In this document: one piece after another, positions 54,058-62,731 of the stretch | How positions within the stretch are numbered: the first letter of the stretch is position 1 | Layout of the letters: each line of letters begins with the position of its first letter | From: Rhizobium sp. S152 | GTDB taxonomy: Bacteria; Pseudomonadota; Alphaproteobacteria; Rhizobiales; Rhizobiaceae | DNA: 64,000 nucleotides | Reading direction: 5' to 3' | Assembly: GCF_030380735.1 (NCBI RefSeq) | Contig: NZ_JAUDRZ010000004.1 | Span: 356,176-420,175, forward strand | Made by a program: the position numbers and the translations under genes | Notes under the pieces: model-generated | Database searches by the model: none | What the model saw: only the letters and a program-made list of their open reading frames with translations | Told to the model about the DNA's origin: nothing

Positions 54058-54729
54058 CTACTCGAACCGATAACCCAAAAGCCCCAGATCGCGCTGATGG
54101 CGGCGCGCTATGCGTTCGGCGTCTTCGGTGGTGTAGGCCTTGCGATAGTCGTCGGTTTCACGCGACGCGTTTACGCGCTCGCCGATCGGTATATTGATCA
54201 TCAGGCGGTATTTCTGCTTCAGCGCCAGAAGATCGTCCTGCAGCGTTTCCTGGCGCAGCACCTCGTTCGCCGCGATCTTGCCGTTTTCGTCGATGACCCA
54301 ATCACTCACCTGGCGTCGTGCATAGTCGTTTTCCGACCTAGGCTGCTCCTGATCGTCCAGCCACTTCACGTAGTCGGAGAAGGTCAGATCCTTGATCTGC
54401 CGGTGTTCGAGCGGCATGCCCGATTTCCGGCCATCGATATCCTTCGAAACATAATTGTACCAGGACAGGTGCCAGTCCCATGGGTTTCGGACGACGGTGA
54501 AAACCACGAAGTCCGAAAGCCGGACGCCTCTCTTCTCGAAGATATCCCGATATTCCAGATAGGTCTTGTGCCCCCGCGCTTCTCGCCAGGCGAGCGTCGG
54601 GCTCTTCTGAAGGCGCTTGCCAAAAGCCTGCTCGACAAAGCTTCCTCCGCATTTCGGCGTATGCACGAAAATCATCGGCAGCCCGGCAGTCGGGACAAGC
54701 TTTTCAAGGAAATTGCGAGGTACTTTCAT
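54058..54729 (-). CDS. Sulfotransferase family 2 protein
   Basis: A 223-residue protein: LPMIFVHTPKCGGSFVEQAF (17-36) is the HTPKCGGS loop of carbohydrate sulfotransferases, and FVVFTVVRNPWDWHLSWYNY carries the 3-prime phosphate site. Homologues include heparan 2-O- and chondroitin-type enzymes and bacterial relatives. The ATG at 54729 is chosen because an upstream start would overlap the neighbouring FkbM gene; the residues between show no family sequence. It converges with the first sulfotransferase gene, 17 bases away. Confidence 0.88.
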   Translation of the reverse strand: MKVPRNFLEKLVPTAGLPMIFVHTPKCGGSFVEQAFGKRLQKSPTLAWREARGHKTYLEYRDIFEKRGVRLSDFVVFTVVRNPWDWHLSWYNYVSKDIDGRKSGMPLEHRQIKDLTFSDYVKWLDDQEQPRSENDYARRQVSDWVIDENGKIAANEVLRQETLQDDLLALKQKYRLMINIPIGERVNASRETDDYRKAYTTEDAERIARRHQRDLGLLGYRFE

Positions 54730-54772
54730 GGAAACCGATCTCTCTTGGCGTTCGCGGCTTCTGCCAGCTTGC

Positions 54773-55492
54773 TCACGGCTTGCGCGACCAACTCTCCCAT
54801 ACAAATGTATAGCACCAATCCCGACGGTGCGTTTTTTCGAGAGAGCTGACGATGTTAGCCCTCATCGTCTTGGCGCCCTTGATGAAATCGTGGAACTGCA
54901 CCTGGATATGGTTGATGTTCCCGATGACGCCGGTCTCGATCACATGCGGCAGGACATCATATTCACTGCCTTCAATGTTGATCTTGATCAGGTCGATCCT
55001 ATCAAGCGCGAGTTCTGCGAAAACGTCAGCGAACCGCCTGATATCGACCAAAGTGCCTCTCTGCTGCGGTTCACCCCGTTTGATCGACGATCCGTCGTCA
55101 GCTTGGGACAGAACGAATTGGCCATCGGCATTGCTCAAACCGAAGTTGAAGCACTTGATCTTCGGGTTCCCACTGAAACGCGCTACGCAAGCCTCGTGAA
55201 ACTCGCGACTTGGCTCGAAAACGTAGACATAGCAATCGTACAGCTGCGCCATCATTTCGGCAAAATCACCGGTGTATCCGCCAAGATCGAAGACAATCGA
55301 ATCCGCCGACAAATCGTAGTCGAGGCGCAAAGTTTCATCGCCGTTGTCCTTGAACCAACGGCGGACCTCGATCGTGAATTCATCGCGAACGATCTTCGTC
55401 ATGTAGAACCGTTTGATCCGGCGCGTGGTTTGCTTCACCAGTTTCGGCGGGAAGCGAAGCGCTTTTCTGATGACAAACTCAAGCTGCGACAT
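54773..55492 (-). CDS. FkbM-family methyltransferase (second copy)
   Basis: A 239-residue protein with an N-terminal basic helix, then SIVFDLGGYTGDFAEMMAQL (SAM loop), CYVYVFEPSREFHEACVARF and DRIDLIKINIEGSEYDVLPH, the last being the FkbM KIDIEGxE motif. It differs strongly from the first copy, so the two probably act on different positions or sugars. AAAGGA lies seven bases before the ATG. It follows the GT10 gene by 69 bases and may belong to the gmd operon. Confidence 0.9.
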   Translation of the reverse strand: MSQLEFVIRKALRFPPKLVKQTTRRIKRFYMTKIVRDEFTIEVRRWFKDNGDETLRLDYDLSADSIVFDLGGYTGDFAEMMAQLYDCYVYVFEPSREFHEACVARFSGNPKIKCFNFGLSNADGQFVLSQADDGSSIKRGEPQQRGTLVDIRRFADVFAELALDRIDLIKINIEGSEYDVLPHVIETGVIGNINHIQVQFHDFIKGAKTMRANIVSSLEKTHRRDWCYTFVWESWSRKP

Positions 55493-55561
55493 TGTCTGTC
55501 CTTTGGTGCTTGGCAGTCGGCGTAGGCGATGGGTAGGAGACGTGCAGTTCGGTCGACGCGA

Positions 55562-56569
55562 TCAGTCAGCCGTACCGGTCAGCATTCTGCGCAGGATCTT
55601 ATACCGTTTGGTCAGAGATCGACGTAGCTTATAAAGCGGTGTCTCGCTCATCTTTTCCGAAACGAGCAAACGCGTGCCTCGACGCTCATAGTCTTTTCGC
55701 GATGTCTTGGCAATATCGGCGAGTATGCTGAAGAGATTGTGCTCGTTCAACACGCGGCGCCGCGCTTCTTCGAGAAGCGGCATCGCGCGCTCCGCCGTAT
55801 CGGATTCGACGATCCTGGCGATGGTCCTGATGGCCTGGTCCGGGTCGGCGATGTCGATCGACGTCATCGATCCCTCGGGGAAATATGCGCCGATGTTCGG
55901 GCTTCCGTGATAGATCGGATAGGTCAGCGCCAGGAAGGGGTCGGCCAGTTTCTCGGTCCAGTAATCAGGATAGACGGAATTCTCGATGGCGATATGGTAT
56001 CTGTAGCTCGAGAGGACATCGAGCTTGTCGGCAAACCCGTTTATACCCCTGCCGAAAACGTCCAGATCGTCGCCGAAATACTGCTTCGCGCGCGCGACGA
56101 ACTCGAGCCTGTCTCGATGGCCTTCAGTATAGGCCTTGTTGGACGATACGATCGATACCAGCCGGGTCTTCGGTGGAGAAAACTGCTGGAACTCGTCGAA
56201 TGCCATGGCCTGCTCGCGCAGCTTTCCTTCGGCATCCCAGGCGCCGGCATGCCATGGCAAGCCGACTTGCGTGAATATAGCGTTGCGATGGGCGGTCTTC
56301 CTATCCGTCGTGAGGACGGCATCGAACTGGCGCAGGAAGGCCGGGTTATACGTCTTGATGCTCGCCGGCTCGGAGGCCACGAAGACGCTGTAGCCCGTTG
56401 TGACTTCGAGTGTCTGCTGGGGGAGGGCATCGTAGACGAACAGGATGTCGCATGTGTCGAAGGGGCCCTCGAGCAGGAACCTGACATCACCCGTCTCCGG
56501 GTTGCGGCCTGCGAACTGCCTGCTCCAATCCCAGTTCGGCGAGGACGAGACGAAACCGGCTTTGATCAT
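55562..56569 (-). CDS. GT10-family (alpha-1,3/4) fucosyltransferase
   Basis: A 335-residue protein. The C-terminal half has YRYHIAIENSVYPDYWTEKL and ADPFLALTYPIYHGSPNIGA, the GDP-fucose-binding FENS-DYxTEK motif of GT10. The N-terminal half includes YSVFVASEPASIKTYN and KTRLVSIVSSNKAYTEGHRDRL. Family members add fucose in alpha-1,3/4 linkage, as in Lewis x of Helicobacter pylori. The start overlaps the ABC transporter stop by four bases (ATGA), so it is translationally coupled. The donor would come from gmd and fcl in the same operon. Confidence 0.87.
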   Translation of the reverse strand: MIKAGFVSSSPNWDWSRQFAGRNPETGDVRFLLEGPFDTCDILFVYDALPQQTLEVTTGYSVFVASEPASIKTYNPAFLRQFDAVLTTDRKTAHRNAIFTQVGLPWHAGAWDAEGKLREQAMAFDEFQQFSPPKTRLVSIVSSNKAYTEGHRDRLEFVARAKQYFGDDLDVFGRGINGFADKLDVLSSYRYHIAIENSVYPDYWTEKLADPFLALTYPIYHGSPNIGAYFPEGSMTSIDIADPDQAIRTIARIVESDTAERAMPLLEEARRRVLNEHNLFSILADIAKTSRKDYERRGTRLLVSEKMSETPLYKLRRSLTKRYKILRRMLTGTAD

Positions 56570-58317
56570 TCTGTCACCTGTGCTGCTGCATCGAGGCGGC
56601 CCAGGCGGGCGTAGAGGCTGTCCTTGCTGGAAAGGCTCTCATGGTCGCCTTCCTCCATGATGCGTCCCTGCTGCATGACGATGATCTTGCTGGCGCGGAT
56701 CACGGTCGAGAGGCGGTGGGCGATCACGATCACCGTTCGACCGACCATCGCCTCATCCAGCGCCTTCTGCACGGCTGCTTCCGATTCCGTGTCCAGCGCC
56801 GAGGTCGCTTCGTCGAGCAGCAGGATCGGTGCTTTGCGCACCAGCGCACGTGCGATGGAAAGGCGCTGGCGCTGTCCTCCCGACAGCGTCACGCCGTTTT
56901 CGCCGACGGGTGTGTCGTAACCCTGCGGCTGCTCCATTATGAAGTCATGGGCATAGGCGAGACGTGCGGCCTGCTCGATGTCCTCGTCGGTCGCCTGCGG
57001 CCGGCCGTAGCGTATGTTGTCGCGGATTGTTCCTTCGAAGAGATAGGGTTGCTGCGAGACATAGGCGAGGTTTTCGCGCAGCGACTGCTTCGTCACATGG
57101 GCGATATCCTGCCCGTCGATCAGCACCTGGCCATGCTTGGGATCGAAGAAGCGCGGGATGAGGGTGATCACGGTCGATTTGCCGGCGCCGGACGGGCCGA
57201 CCAATGCGGTCGTCTTTCCGCCTTCCGCCGTGAAGCTGATCCCGCGCAGGACCTCGTCATTGCCATAGGCGAAGGATACATCGCGAAACTCGATCTTCGC
57301 ATCCGTCACGATCAGCGGCTTCGCGTCGGGCAGGTCGCGCTGGTGCGGGATCCTGTCGAGGAGTTCATAGATCATTTCAGCGTTTGTCACCGCGCTCGCC
57401 AGCTGCGTCGGCACCTTGGCAAGCCGCCTCGCTGGATCGTATGCGAGCAGGAGCGCCGTCAGAAAGGACAGGAAGCCGCCCGGCGGCACGGCGTGGTAGA
57501 TCGAGCGATAGGCGGCATAGGCCATGATCCCCGAGACCGCGAGGCCGGCCACGATCTCGATCAGCGGGCCGGAGCGCTCCGAAATGCGGACGATCTTGTT
57601 GTTGCGCTTTTCCGACAGGCTGACCAGGTTGCCGATCCTACCCTCGAGCTGGCGCTCCATGGTAAAGGCCTTGACGATGGCGATGCCCTGCACCGTTTCC
57701 TGCATCGCGCCGAAGACGTGGCTGCCGGCATGGACGTTTTCCCGCGCGGCGACCCGCAGTCGCTTCGACAGCTTGCGCAAGCCATAGACCAGCGGCGGCG
57801 CCGCCAGAAAGACGGAGAGGCTCAGCCACGGTTCCTGAATGAACATGACCGTTACCAGCGAGACGAACGTCAAAAGGTCGCGGATGCTCGAGGTGATCGT
57901 TATGTTCAGGACCTCGCGAATGCCGCTGATGTTCTGGTTGAACTGGGCGACCAGCTGTCCCGACCGCCGCTCATGGAAGAAGCCGAGCGACAGCTTCAGG
58001 ATGTGGGCATAGGCGCGAGCCTGGTAGCGCGCCGAGATATTGTTGCCGATCCTGGAAAGCGCGACCGCCTGGCCGTAGCTGGCGAAGCCGCGCAAAACGA
58101 AGGCGATGAAGATCGCCAGACATATGCCCCAGACCAGCTCCGATTGACGGTCGATGAATGCGGCGTTGATCACGGACTTCATGATCCAGGCCGTGAAGGC
58201 GGTGGACAGCGAGATCACGACAAGGCACGTGATCGCGAAGGCATATTGCCAGATATATTCGCGCGCGTTCTCCGCAAAGACGCGGCGTATGATCTTGAAG
58301 GCCTTGCTGTCGGTCAA
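56566..58317 (-). CDS. MsbA-like ABC exporter (fused permease-ATPase)
   Basis: A 583-residue half-transporter. Six membrane spans lie in the first 310 residues (WQYAFAITCLVVISLSTAFT and following), then the ATPase with Walker A LVGPSGAGKSTVITLI, signature VTLSGGQRQRLSIARALV, Walker B ILLLDEATSALD and switch IAHRLSTV. Homodimers flip lipid-linked glycans or lipid A. The TTG start is the only one with a normal N-terminus (TDSKAFKIIRRVFAENAREY). It lies 44 bases after GT11. In this operon it probably exports the fucosylated lipid-linked product. Confidence 0.88.
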   Translation of the reverse strand: MTDSKAFKIIRRVFAENAREYIWQYAFAITCLVVISLSTAFTAWIMKSVINAAFIDRQSELVWGICLAIFIAFVLRGFASYGQAVALSRIGNNISARYQARAYAHILKLSLGFFHERRSGQLVAQFNQNISGIREVLNITITSSIRDLLTFVSLVTVMFIQEPWLSLSVFLAAPPLVYGLRKLSKRLRVAARENVHAGSHVFGAMQETVQGIAIVKAFTMERQLEGRIGNLVSLSEKRNNKIVRISERSGPLIEIVAGLAVSGIMAYAAYRSIYHAVPPGGFLSFLTALLLAYDPARRLAKVPTQLASAVTNAEMIYELLDRIPHQRDLPDAKPLIVTDAKIEFRDVSFAYGNDEVLRGISFTAEGGKTTALVGPSGAGKSTVITLIPRFFDPKHGQVLIDGQDIAHVTKQSLRENLAYVSQQPYLFEGTIRDNIRYGRPQATDEDIEQAARLAYAHDFIMEQPQGYDTPVGENGVTLSGGQRQRLSIARALVRKAPILLLDEATSALDTESEAAVQKALDEAMVGRTVIVIAHRLSTVIRASKIIVMQQGRIMEEGDHESLSSKDSLYARLGRLDAAAQVTE

Positions 58318-58361
58318 ATCCGTCTATCTCTCGTCACTGTGGCCACTCCATTCGACGCGGT

Positions 58362-59225
58362 TCAGAGCCGTTCCCAGGAGGTTGGTATCAGGTCCTTATC
58401 ATCGTGAGCCGTCGATCTGAACCATTGCAGCGGCGCTATAACATGTTTTAACGGGTTTGGGTTCAACCAGGCGCCCCACCAGCTGAAAGTGCTGTTGGCG
58501 GTGATGTGGCTGCCGCAGGCCGCCATCAGATGCATGTCCTCGGCGTCGCGGCCGTCGTCCTGAGGGGCGATGAAGACAACAGGCCACTGTGATTTCAGGT
58601 TGGCGCTCGCCCAGGCGGGGTCGTCCGAGAACACGAAGAAGGTCGGGTCCTGCACCTTCTCTGCCATCCTCTGCATAGCTGCCGCATACCATTCGGGGTC
58701 GATCGTGCCATGGACGGCGTTTGCCGAAGCATTGGTGACATAGTCACCCCGCCGAACATGGACGGAAACGGCATTGGATGCCTTGATCCTTGCAAGCGTT
58801 GCCTGGCGTGCGTTGCTCATCGGTCGGGCGAGGGCGAATTCGGTTCGGATCGTGTCCTCGAAGCCGGCGAAGTATTTTTCGCTCTGCCAGTACCCCTCGA
58901 GATAGACAAGGCCCGTGAGGTCGAGAATTTCGGGAGCAAAGGCTTGTTCCACATGCCGGATATACCGATACGGACTGGGCTTGCGAAATTTCTGCAGCGT
59001 GCGCGCCCAGAAGCCGCGTGGGCGGTAGACGGGAGAGTCGGAAGGGTCGGCGACCGAGGCCTCGATATTGAACTCCTCGAGAGAGAAATCGCGGCGCCTG
59101 TATTTCCTCATCGACGATATGTCGATTTTCAATGGCTGGCGGGTGCGCAGCGACAGGGCGCGACCCGCGGCGTACTGGAACATCTGATTGCCAAGGCCGC
59201 CGACAATGTGCGTGATGACAGCCAT
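58362..59225 (-). CDS. GT11-family alpha-1,2-fucosyltransferase
   Basis: A 287-residue protein. HIVGGLGNQMFQYAAGRALS at the N-terminus and SNAVSVHVRRGDYVTN (peptide motif HxRRGDY) are the hallmarks of GT11, with DEDMHLMAACGSHITANSTFSWWGAWL-like sequence near the end (here DAEDMHLMAACGSHITANS). It transfers fucose from GDP-fucose to form alpha-1,2 linkages. The ATG at 59225 is chosen because the family begins just there; a TTG at 59252 is possible. It lies between the GT25 gene and the ABC exporter. Confidence 0.92.
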   Translation of the reverse strand: MAVITHIVGGLGNQMFQYAAGRALSLRTRQPLKIDISSMRKYRRRDFSLEEFNIEASVADPSDSPVYRPRGFWARTLQKFRKPSPYRYIRHVEQAFAPEILDLTGLVYLEGYWQSEKYFAGFEDTIRTEFALARPMSNARQATLARIKASNAVSVHVRRGDYVTNASANAVHGTIDPEWYAAAMQRMAEKVQDPTFFVFSDDPAWASANLKSQWPVVFIAPQDDGRDAEDMHLMAACGSHITANSTFSWWGAWLNPNPLKHVIAPLQWFRSTAHDDKDLIPTSWERL

Positions 59226-59255
59226 TTCGTTTCGAGTTTCCGTCAAGGTCAACCT

Positions 59256-60017
59256 CTAGCGTGCGCCGGACTTCAGTCTGTAAGGCAGATTGGCCACAAA
59301 CCGGAGGATGTCGTCACGGGCGCGATAAATCGCCCTCAAGCGGCGGTAACGGCGCGATTTCGGCGCGCGCTTGGTGCCCTGCCAGATCTCCGATTGTTCG
59401 GCGGTCTCCGCTTCGTGGGTCACGGGGTAGGGGAGAATGCCGAGGCTGTCCACGCCGTGGGTCCAGAAGCGGTCGAGATGAAGATCGACGGGCTCGAACC
59501 ACACCGCGGCCTTGGCCAGCAGCTTGCGCGCGGCTTCTGGCGAGACAGCGTAACACGATGTGCCGTTCGGACCTTTCGTGAAGCGAACGACATCCAGATC
59601 GTCGGCCAGTTTCTCAAGCTGGGCGAATTCACGTTCCTTGTGGCCCGAAAACCGAATGAGGCCAAGGCGTTCGATATGGGCGGACGCTGCTGCATAGGCG
59701 ACCGTAAAATTCGGGTTGATCGCGACGTCGTCCTCGAAGATCAGGATGGGCACATTCTGCTTGGCGGAGAGTTCCCAAAGAAGATAGTGGCTCGCGAAGC
59801 AGCCGATCTCGCCGTCGGTCAAAGTAAAACCGCGACGAACTTCGGCAAGACGCTGGTCCACGCGATCGAACAGCGGGTGGACGCCCGCCTTGCCGTCAAT
59901 CGCATCGAAGAACTCGTACGAGATATCAAGGGGCGCCAGCACGGCCTTCATCTGGTCGCGCCGATGAACGGACCGCGCCATGTTGACGACCATCACTTTA
60001 AGCTGCGTCTCGTTCAT
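59256..60017 (-). CDS. GT25-family glycosyltransferase
   Basis: A 253-residue protein: LKVMVVNMARSVHRRDQMKA, ISYEFFDAIDGKAGVHPL, LTDGEIGCFASHYLLWELSA and VPILIFEDDVAINPNF are the GT25 (LOS/LPS glycosyltransferase) motifs. Members add beta-1,4-galactose or glucose to LPS or LOS. The start is uncertain: the ATG at 60017 has TGGGA upstream, while ATGs at 60047 and 60065 would lengthen it by up to 16 residues. It follows fcl in the same operon. Confidence 0.87.
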   Translation of the reverse strand: MNETQLKVMVVNMARSVHRRDQMKAVLAPLDISYEFFDAIDGKAGVHPLFDRVDQRLAEVRRGFTLTDGEIGCFASHYLLWELSAKQNVPILIFEDDVAINPNFTVAYAAASAHIERLGLIRFSGHKEREFAQLEKLADDLDVVRFTKGPNGTSCYAVSPEAARKLLAKAAVWFEPVDLHLDRFWTHGVDSLGILPYPVTHEAETAEQSEIWQGTKRAPKSRRYRRLRAIYRARDDILRFVANLPYRLKSGAR

Positions 60018-60082
60018 TCCCACATTGTTCCCAGGCAGGCGCTCCATGGCGAGGTTGCGTATCATTGTATTCGGCTACGAGG

Positions 60083-61021
60083 TCAGCCGTGATGCTTGAC
60101 GAACCATTCATAGGTCGAACGGATCCCGTCCTCGAGACTGATGCTCGGCTCCCATCCCATCGAGCGCAATTTGTCGGCGCTCATCAGCTTGCGAGGCGTG
60201 CCGTCCGGCTTGGACAGGTCATTGGTGATCTCTCCCTCGTAACCGACGATCCTGCAGACGAGCTTCGCAAGCTCGAGGATCGGCAGGTCCGAGCCGCTGC
60301 CCACGTTCACATGGGTTTCGCCGGAGTAGTTCTTCATCAGGAAAACCAGCGCGTCGGCGCAATCATCGGCGTGCAGAAACTCCCTGCGTGGCGAGCCCGT
60401 GCCCCAGAGCACGATTTCCTTCTCGCCCCTGATCTTTCCCTCATGGGCCTTGCGTAGCAGTGCCGGCAGGACGTGGCTGGACTTGAGATCGAAATTGTCG
60501 CCTGTGCCGTACAGGTTCGTCGGCATGGCCGAAATGTAGTCCCGGCCATATTGCTTTCGGTAGGATTGAGCGAGCTTGATGCCCGCGATCTTGGCGATCG
60601 CGTACCATTCGTTTGTCGGCTCGAGTGATCCTGTCAGCAGCGATTCTTCCCGGATCGGCTGTTCGGCAAATTTCGGATAGATGCAGGATGACCCGAGAAA
60701 CAGAAGTTTCTCGACATCGGACCGATGCGACGCATCGATGATGTTGCTCTCGATCATCAGGTTGTCATAGAGGAATTCAGCGGGCTGCAGATCGTTTGCG
60801 AGGATGCCGCCGACCTTGGCCGCCGCCAGGATCACGGCATCCGGCTTGACCTCTGAGACCCATTGCCGGCAAGCGGATTGATCGCGCAGATCGATTTCGC
60901 TCCTCGACACGGTAACGACTTCGCAATCCTCGCGCTCAAGGCGCCGGACGACGGCCGAGCCGACCATGCCGCGATGGCCCGCCACCCAAACGCGCTTGCC
61001 TGCCAGAGTATATGCAGACAT
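60083..61021 (-). CDS. fcl: GDP-L-fucose synthase (Fcl/WcaG)
   Basis: A 312-residue SDR enzyme that epimerises and reduces GDP-4-keto-6-deoxymannose to GDP-L-fucose. KRVWVAGHRGMVGSAVVRRL is the NADPH loop, FLGSSCIYPKFAEQPIREES and EWYAIAKIAGIKLAQSYRKQ hold the catalytic Ser-Tyr-Lys, and AMPTNLYGTGDNFDL is diagnostic. The ATG at 61021 directly follows the gmd stop (one base gap), so the pair is coupled. A 37-codon upstream extension within gmd is rejected. Confidence 0.96.
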   Translation of the reverse strand: MSAYTLAGKRVWVAGHRGMVGSAVVRRLEREDCEVVTVSRSEIDLRDQSACRQWVSEVKPDAVILAAAKVGGILANDLQPAEFLYDNLMIESNIIDASHRSDVEKLLFLGSSCIYPKFAEQPIREESLLTGSLEPTNEWYAIAKIAGIKLAQSYRKQYGRDYISAMPTNLYGTGDNFDLKSSHVLPALLRKAHEGKIRGEKEIVLWGTGSPRREFLHADDCADALVFLMKNYSGETHVNVGSGSDLPILELAKLVCRIVGYEGEITNDLSKPDGTPRKLMSADKLRSMGWEPSISLEDGIRSTYEWFVKHHG

Positions 61022-61022
61022 C

Positions 61023-62093
61023 TCAGACGCCCTTCGCCACGGTATCGGTCTGCATGATCCGAAGGTCCTCCCGGACCATTTCACGCGCGAGATCGCGGAC
61101 GCTGGTCTCATGGCGCCAGCCGAGTTTTTCATGAGCCTTCGTGGGATCGCCGATCAGGAGATCAACCTCGGTCGGACGGAAATAGCGCGGATCCACTTCC
61201 ACGATCACCTTGCCGGTCGAGGCGTCGATGCCCTTCTCGTCGACGCCGGTGCCCTGCCATTGCAGATTGATCCCGACATCCGCGAACGCCCATTCCACGA
61301 AGGTTCTCACGGGTGTCGTCTCGCCGGTTGCCAGAACATAGTCGTCAGGGACATCCTGCTGCATCATCAGCCACATGCCGCGCACATATTCGCGCGCATG
61401 GCCCCAGTCGCGCTTTGCATCGAGGTTGCCGAGATAGAGCTTTTCCTGGCGCCCGAGCTTGATGGCCGCCGCCGCCCGGGTAATCTTTCGGGTGACGAAT
61501 GTCTCGCCGCGAAGCGGGCTTTCGTGGTTGAAAAGAATGCCGTTCGAGGCGTGCATGCCATAGGCCTCGCGATAGTTCACGACGATCCAGTAGGCGTAGA
61601 GTTTCGCTGCCGCATAGGGGCTTCTCGGATAAAACGGTGTCGTCTCCCGCTGGGGAACTTCCTGGACCAGACCGTATAGCTCCGAGGTCGACGCCTGATA
61701 GAATCGGGTGCTCTTCTCCCGGCCGAGGATCCGGATCGCTTCGAGCAGGCGCAAGGTGCCGATGCCATCGGCGTTAGCCGTATACTCCGGTGTTTCAAAC
61801 GATACCTGAACATGGCTCTGGGCGGCCAGGTTGTAGATCTCGTCGGGTTTTGTCTCCTGCACGATGCGGATCAGGTTCGTCGCATCCGTCATGTCGCCAT
61901 AATGCAGAAAGAACCGGGCATTGGCTTCGTGCGGGTCCTGGTAGATATTCTCGATGCGACCCGTATTGAAAGATGACGAGCGGCGCTTGATGCCGTGGAC
62001 GGTATAGCCTTTGTCCAGAAGCAACTGGGCCAGATAAGCACCGTCCTGCCCAGTGACGCCCGTTATCAGCGCAACCTTGCCGTCATTGCTCAT
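61023..62093 (-). CDS. gmd: GDP-mannose 4,6-dehydratase
   Basis: A 356-residue SDR enzyme making GDP-4-keto-6-deoxy-D-mannose from GDP-mannose. [60 protein letters not shown] and [20 protein letters not shown] are strictly conserved in GMD. It is first in an operon of fucose synthesis, three glycosyltransferases and an exporter. Mannose donor synthesis (manA/manB/manC) is not in the window. Confidence 0.97.
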   Translation of the reverse strand: MSNDGKVALITGVTGQDGAYLAQLLLDKGYTVHGIKRRSSSFNTGRIENIYQDPHEANARFFLHYGDMTDATNLIRIVQETKPDEIYNLAAQSHVQVSFETPEYTANADGIGTLRLLEAIRILGREKSTRFYQASTSELYGLVQEVPQRETTPFYPRSPYAAAKLYAYWIVVNYREAYGMHASNGILFNHESPLRGETFVTRKITRAAAAIKLGRQEKLYLGNLDAKRDWGHAREYVRGMWLMMQQDVPDDYVLATGETTPVRTFVEWAFADVGINLQWQGTGVDEKGIDASTGKVIVEVDPRYFRPTEVDLLIGDPTKAHEKLGWRHETSVRDLAREMVREDLRIMQTDTVAKGV

Positions 62094-62264
62094 TCGTCAT
62101 TCTCCCTGCTACCGGACTGAAAGGCCGTGTAGTGAACCGGAAAGCGCCGCGTGGCAAGGTTGAATCTGTCTGACGGGATTTGATCCTCGCCATTTTTAAC
62201 CCTGGAGTGACACTCACATTCCTGCTGTGGATCATACCAGCCAGAAGTACAGGAGCGTCCATCT

Positions 62265-62519
62265 TTGGTGCATGTTTACAAAACGCTTATAACTGAAAAA
62301 GAATTGGATTATACCGCACGCGAATTGCCTTTTGGGAAAGACATTGTGAATAAGATACTTGATGATTTAGATATTGTTATCAATTTGATACAGGCCGCTG
62401 CCAAGGTTTCTGACAGCACTAAAGACGCTGAAAAACTTCAGCAGCTACTGGCGGAGGCAAAAAGCGAAGCCGCATCGCTTCGGGCGCGGGTCGTGGGAGG
62501 CTCGTCGACCCATCAATAA
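62265..62519 (+). CDS. Small hypothetical protein in an AT-rich stretch
   Basis: An 84-residue frame starting at TTG with AGGAG nine bases upstream. The sequence VYKTLITEKELDYTARELPF and NKILDDLDIVINLIQAAAKV is mostly helical, and AEKLQQLLAEAKSEAASLRA is probably a coiled coil. The first 60 codons are far richer in A/T than surrounding genes, which suggests a foreign origin. No family is recognised. It lies between gmd (divergent) and cysC. Confidence 0.5.
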   Translation: MVHVYKTLITEKELDYTARELPFGKDIVNKILDDLDIVINLIQAAAKVSDSTKDAEKLQQLLAEAKSEAASLRARVVGGSSTHQ

Positions 62520-62731
62520 TTTTGTGATTTGATCCGACCACTCTGCATTTACGCAGTTTTTAAGCAGATATTGCGCTTGTGACAAAGAGACTAGCGCGTT
62601 AATTCGACGTCTCGTTCCGGGAATCTGCTGGTATCCGCCATGTTTTGATATTAGCATATTTTTATATTGGTTCGGCTTGTGACTTGGCCAACGGCAAATT
62701 ATTGCCATCGGGCTAGGCCGGCAATGACGAG

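Noticed and set aside
56641..58407. Plus-strand open frame of 588 codons opposite the MsbA-like exporter
   Set aside because: Motif-free shadow; the minus-strand exporter has every ABC motif.
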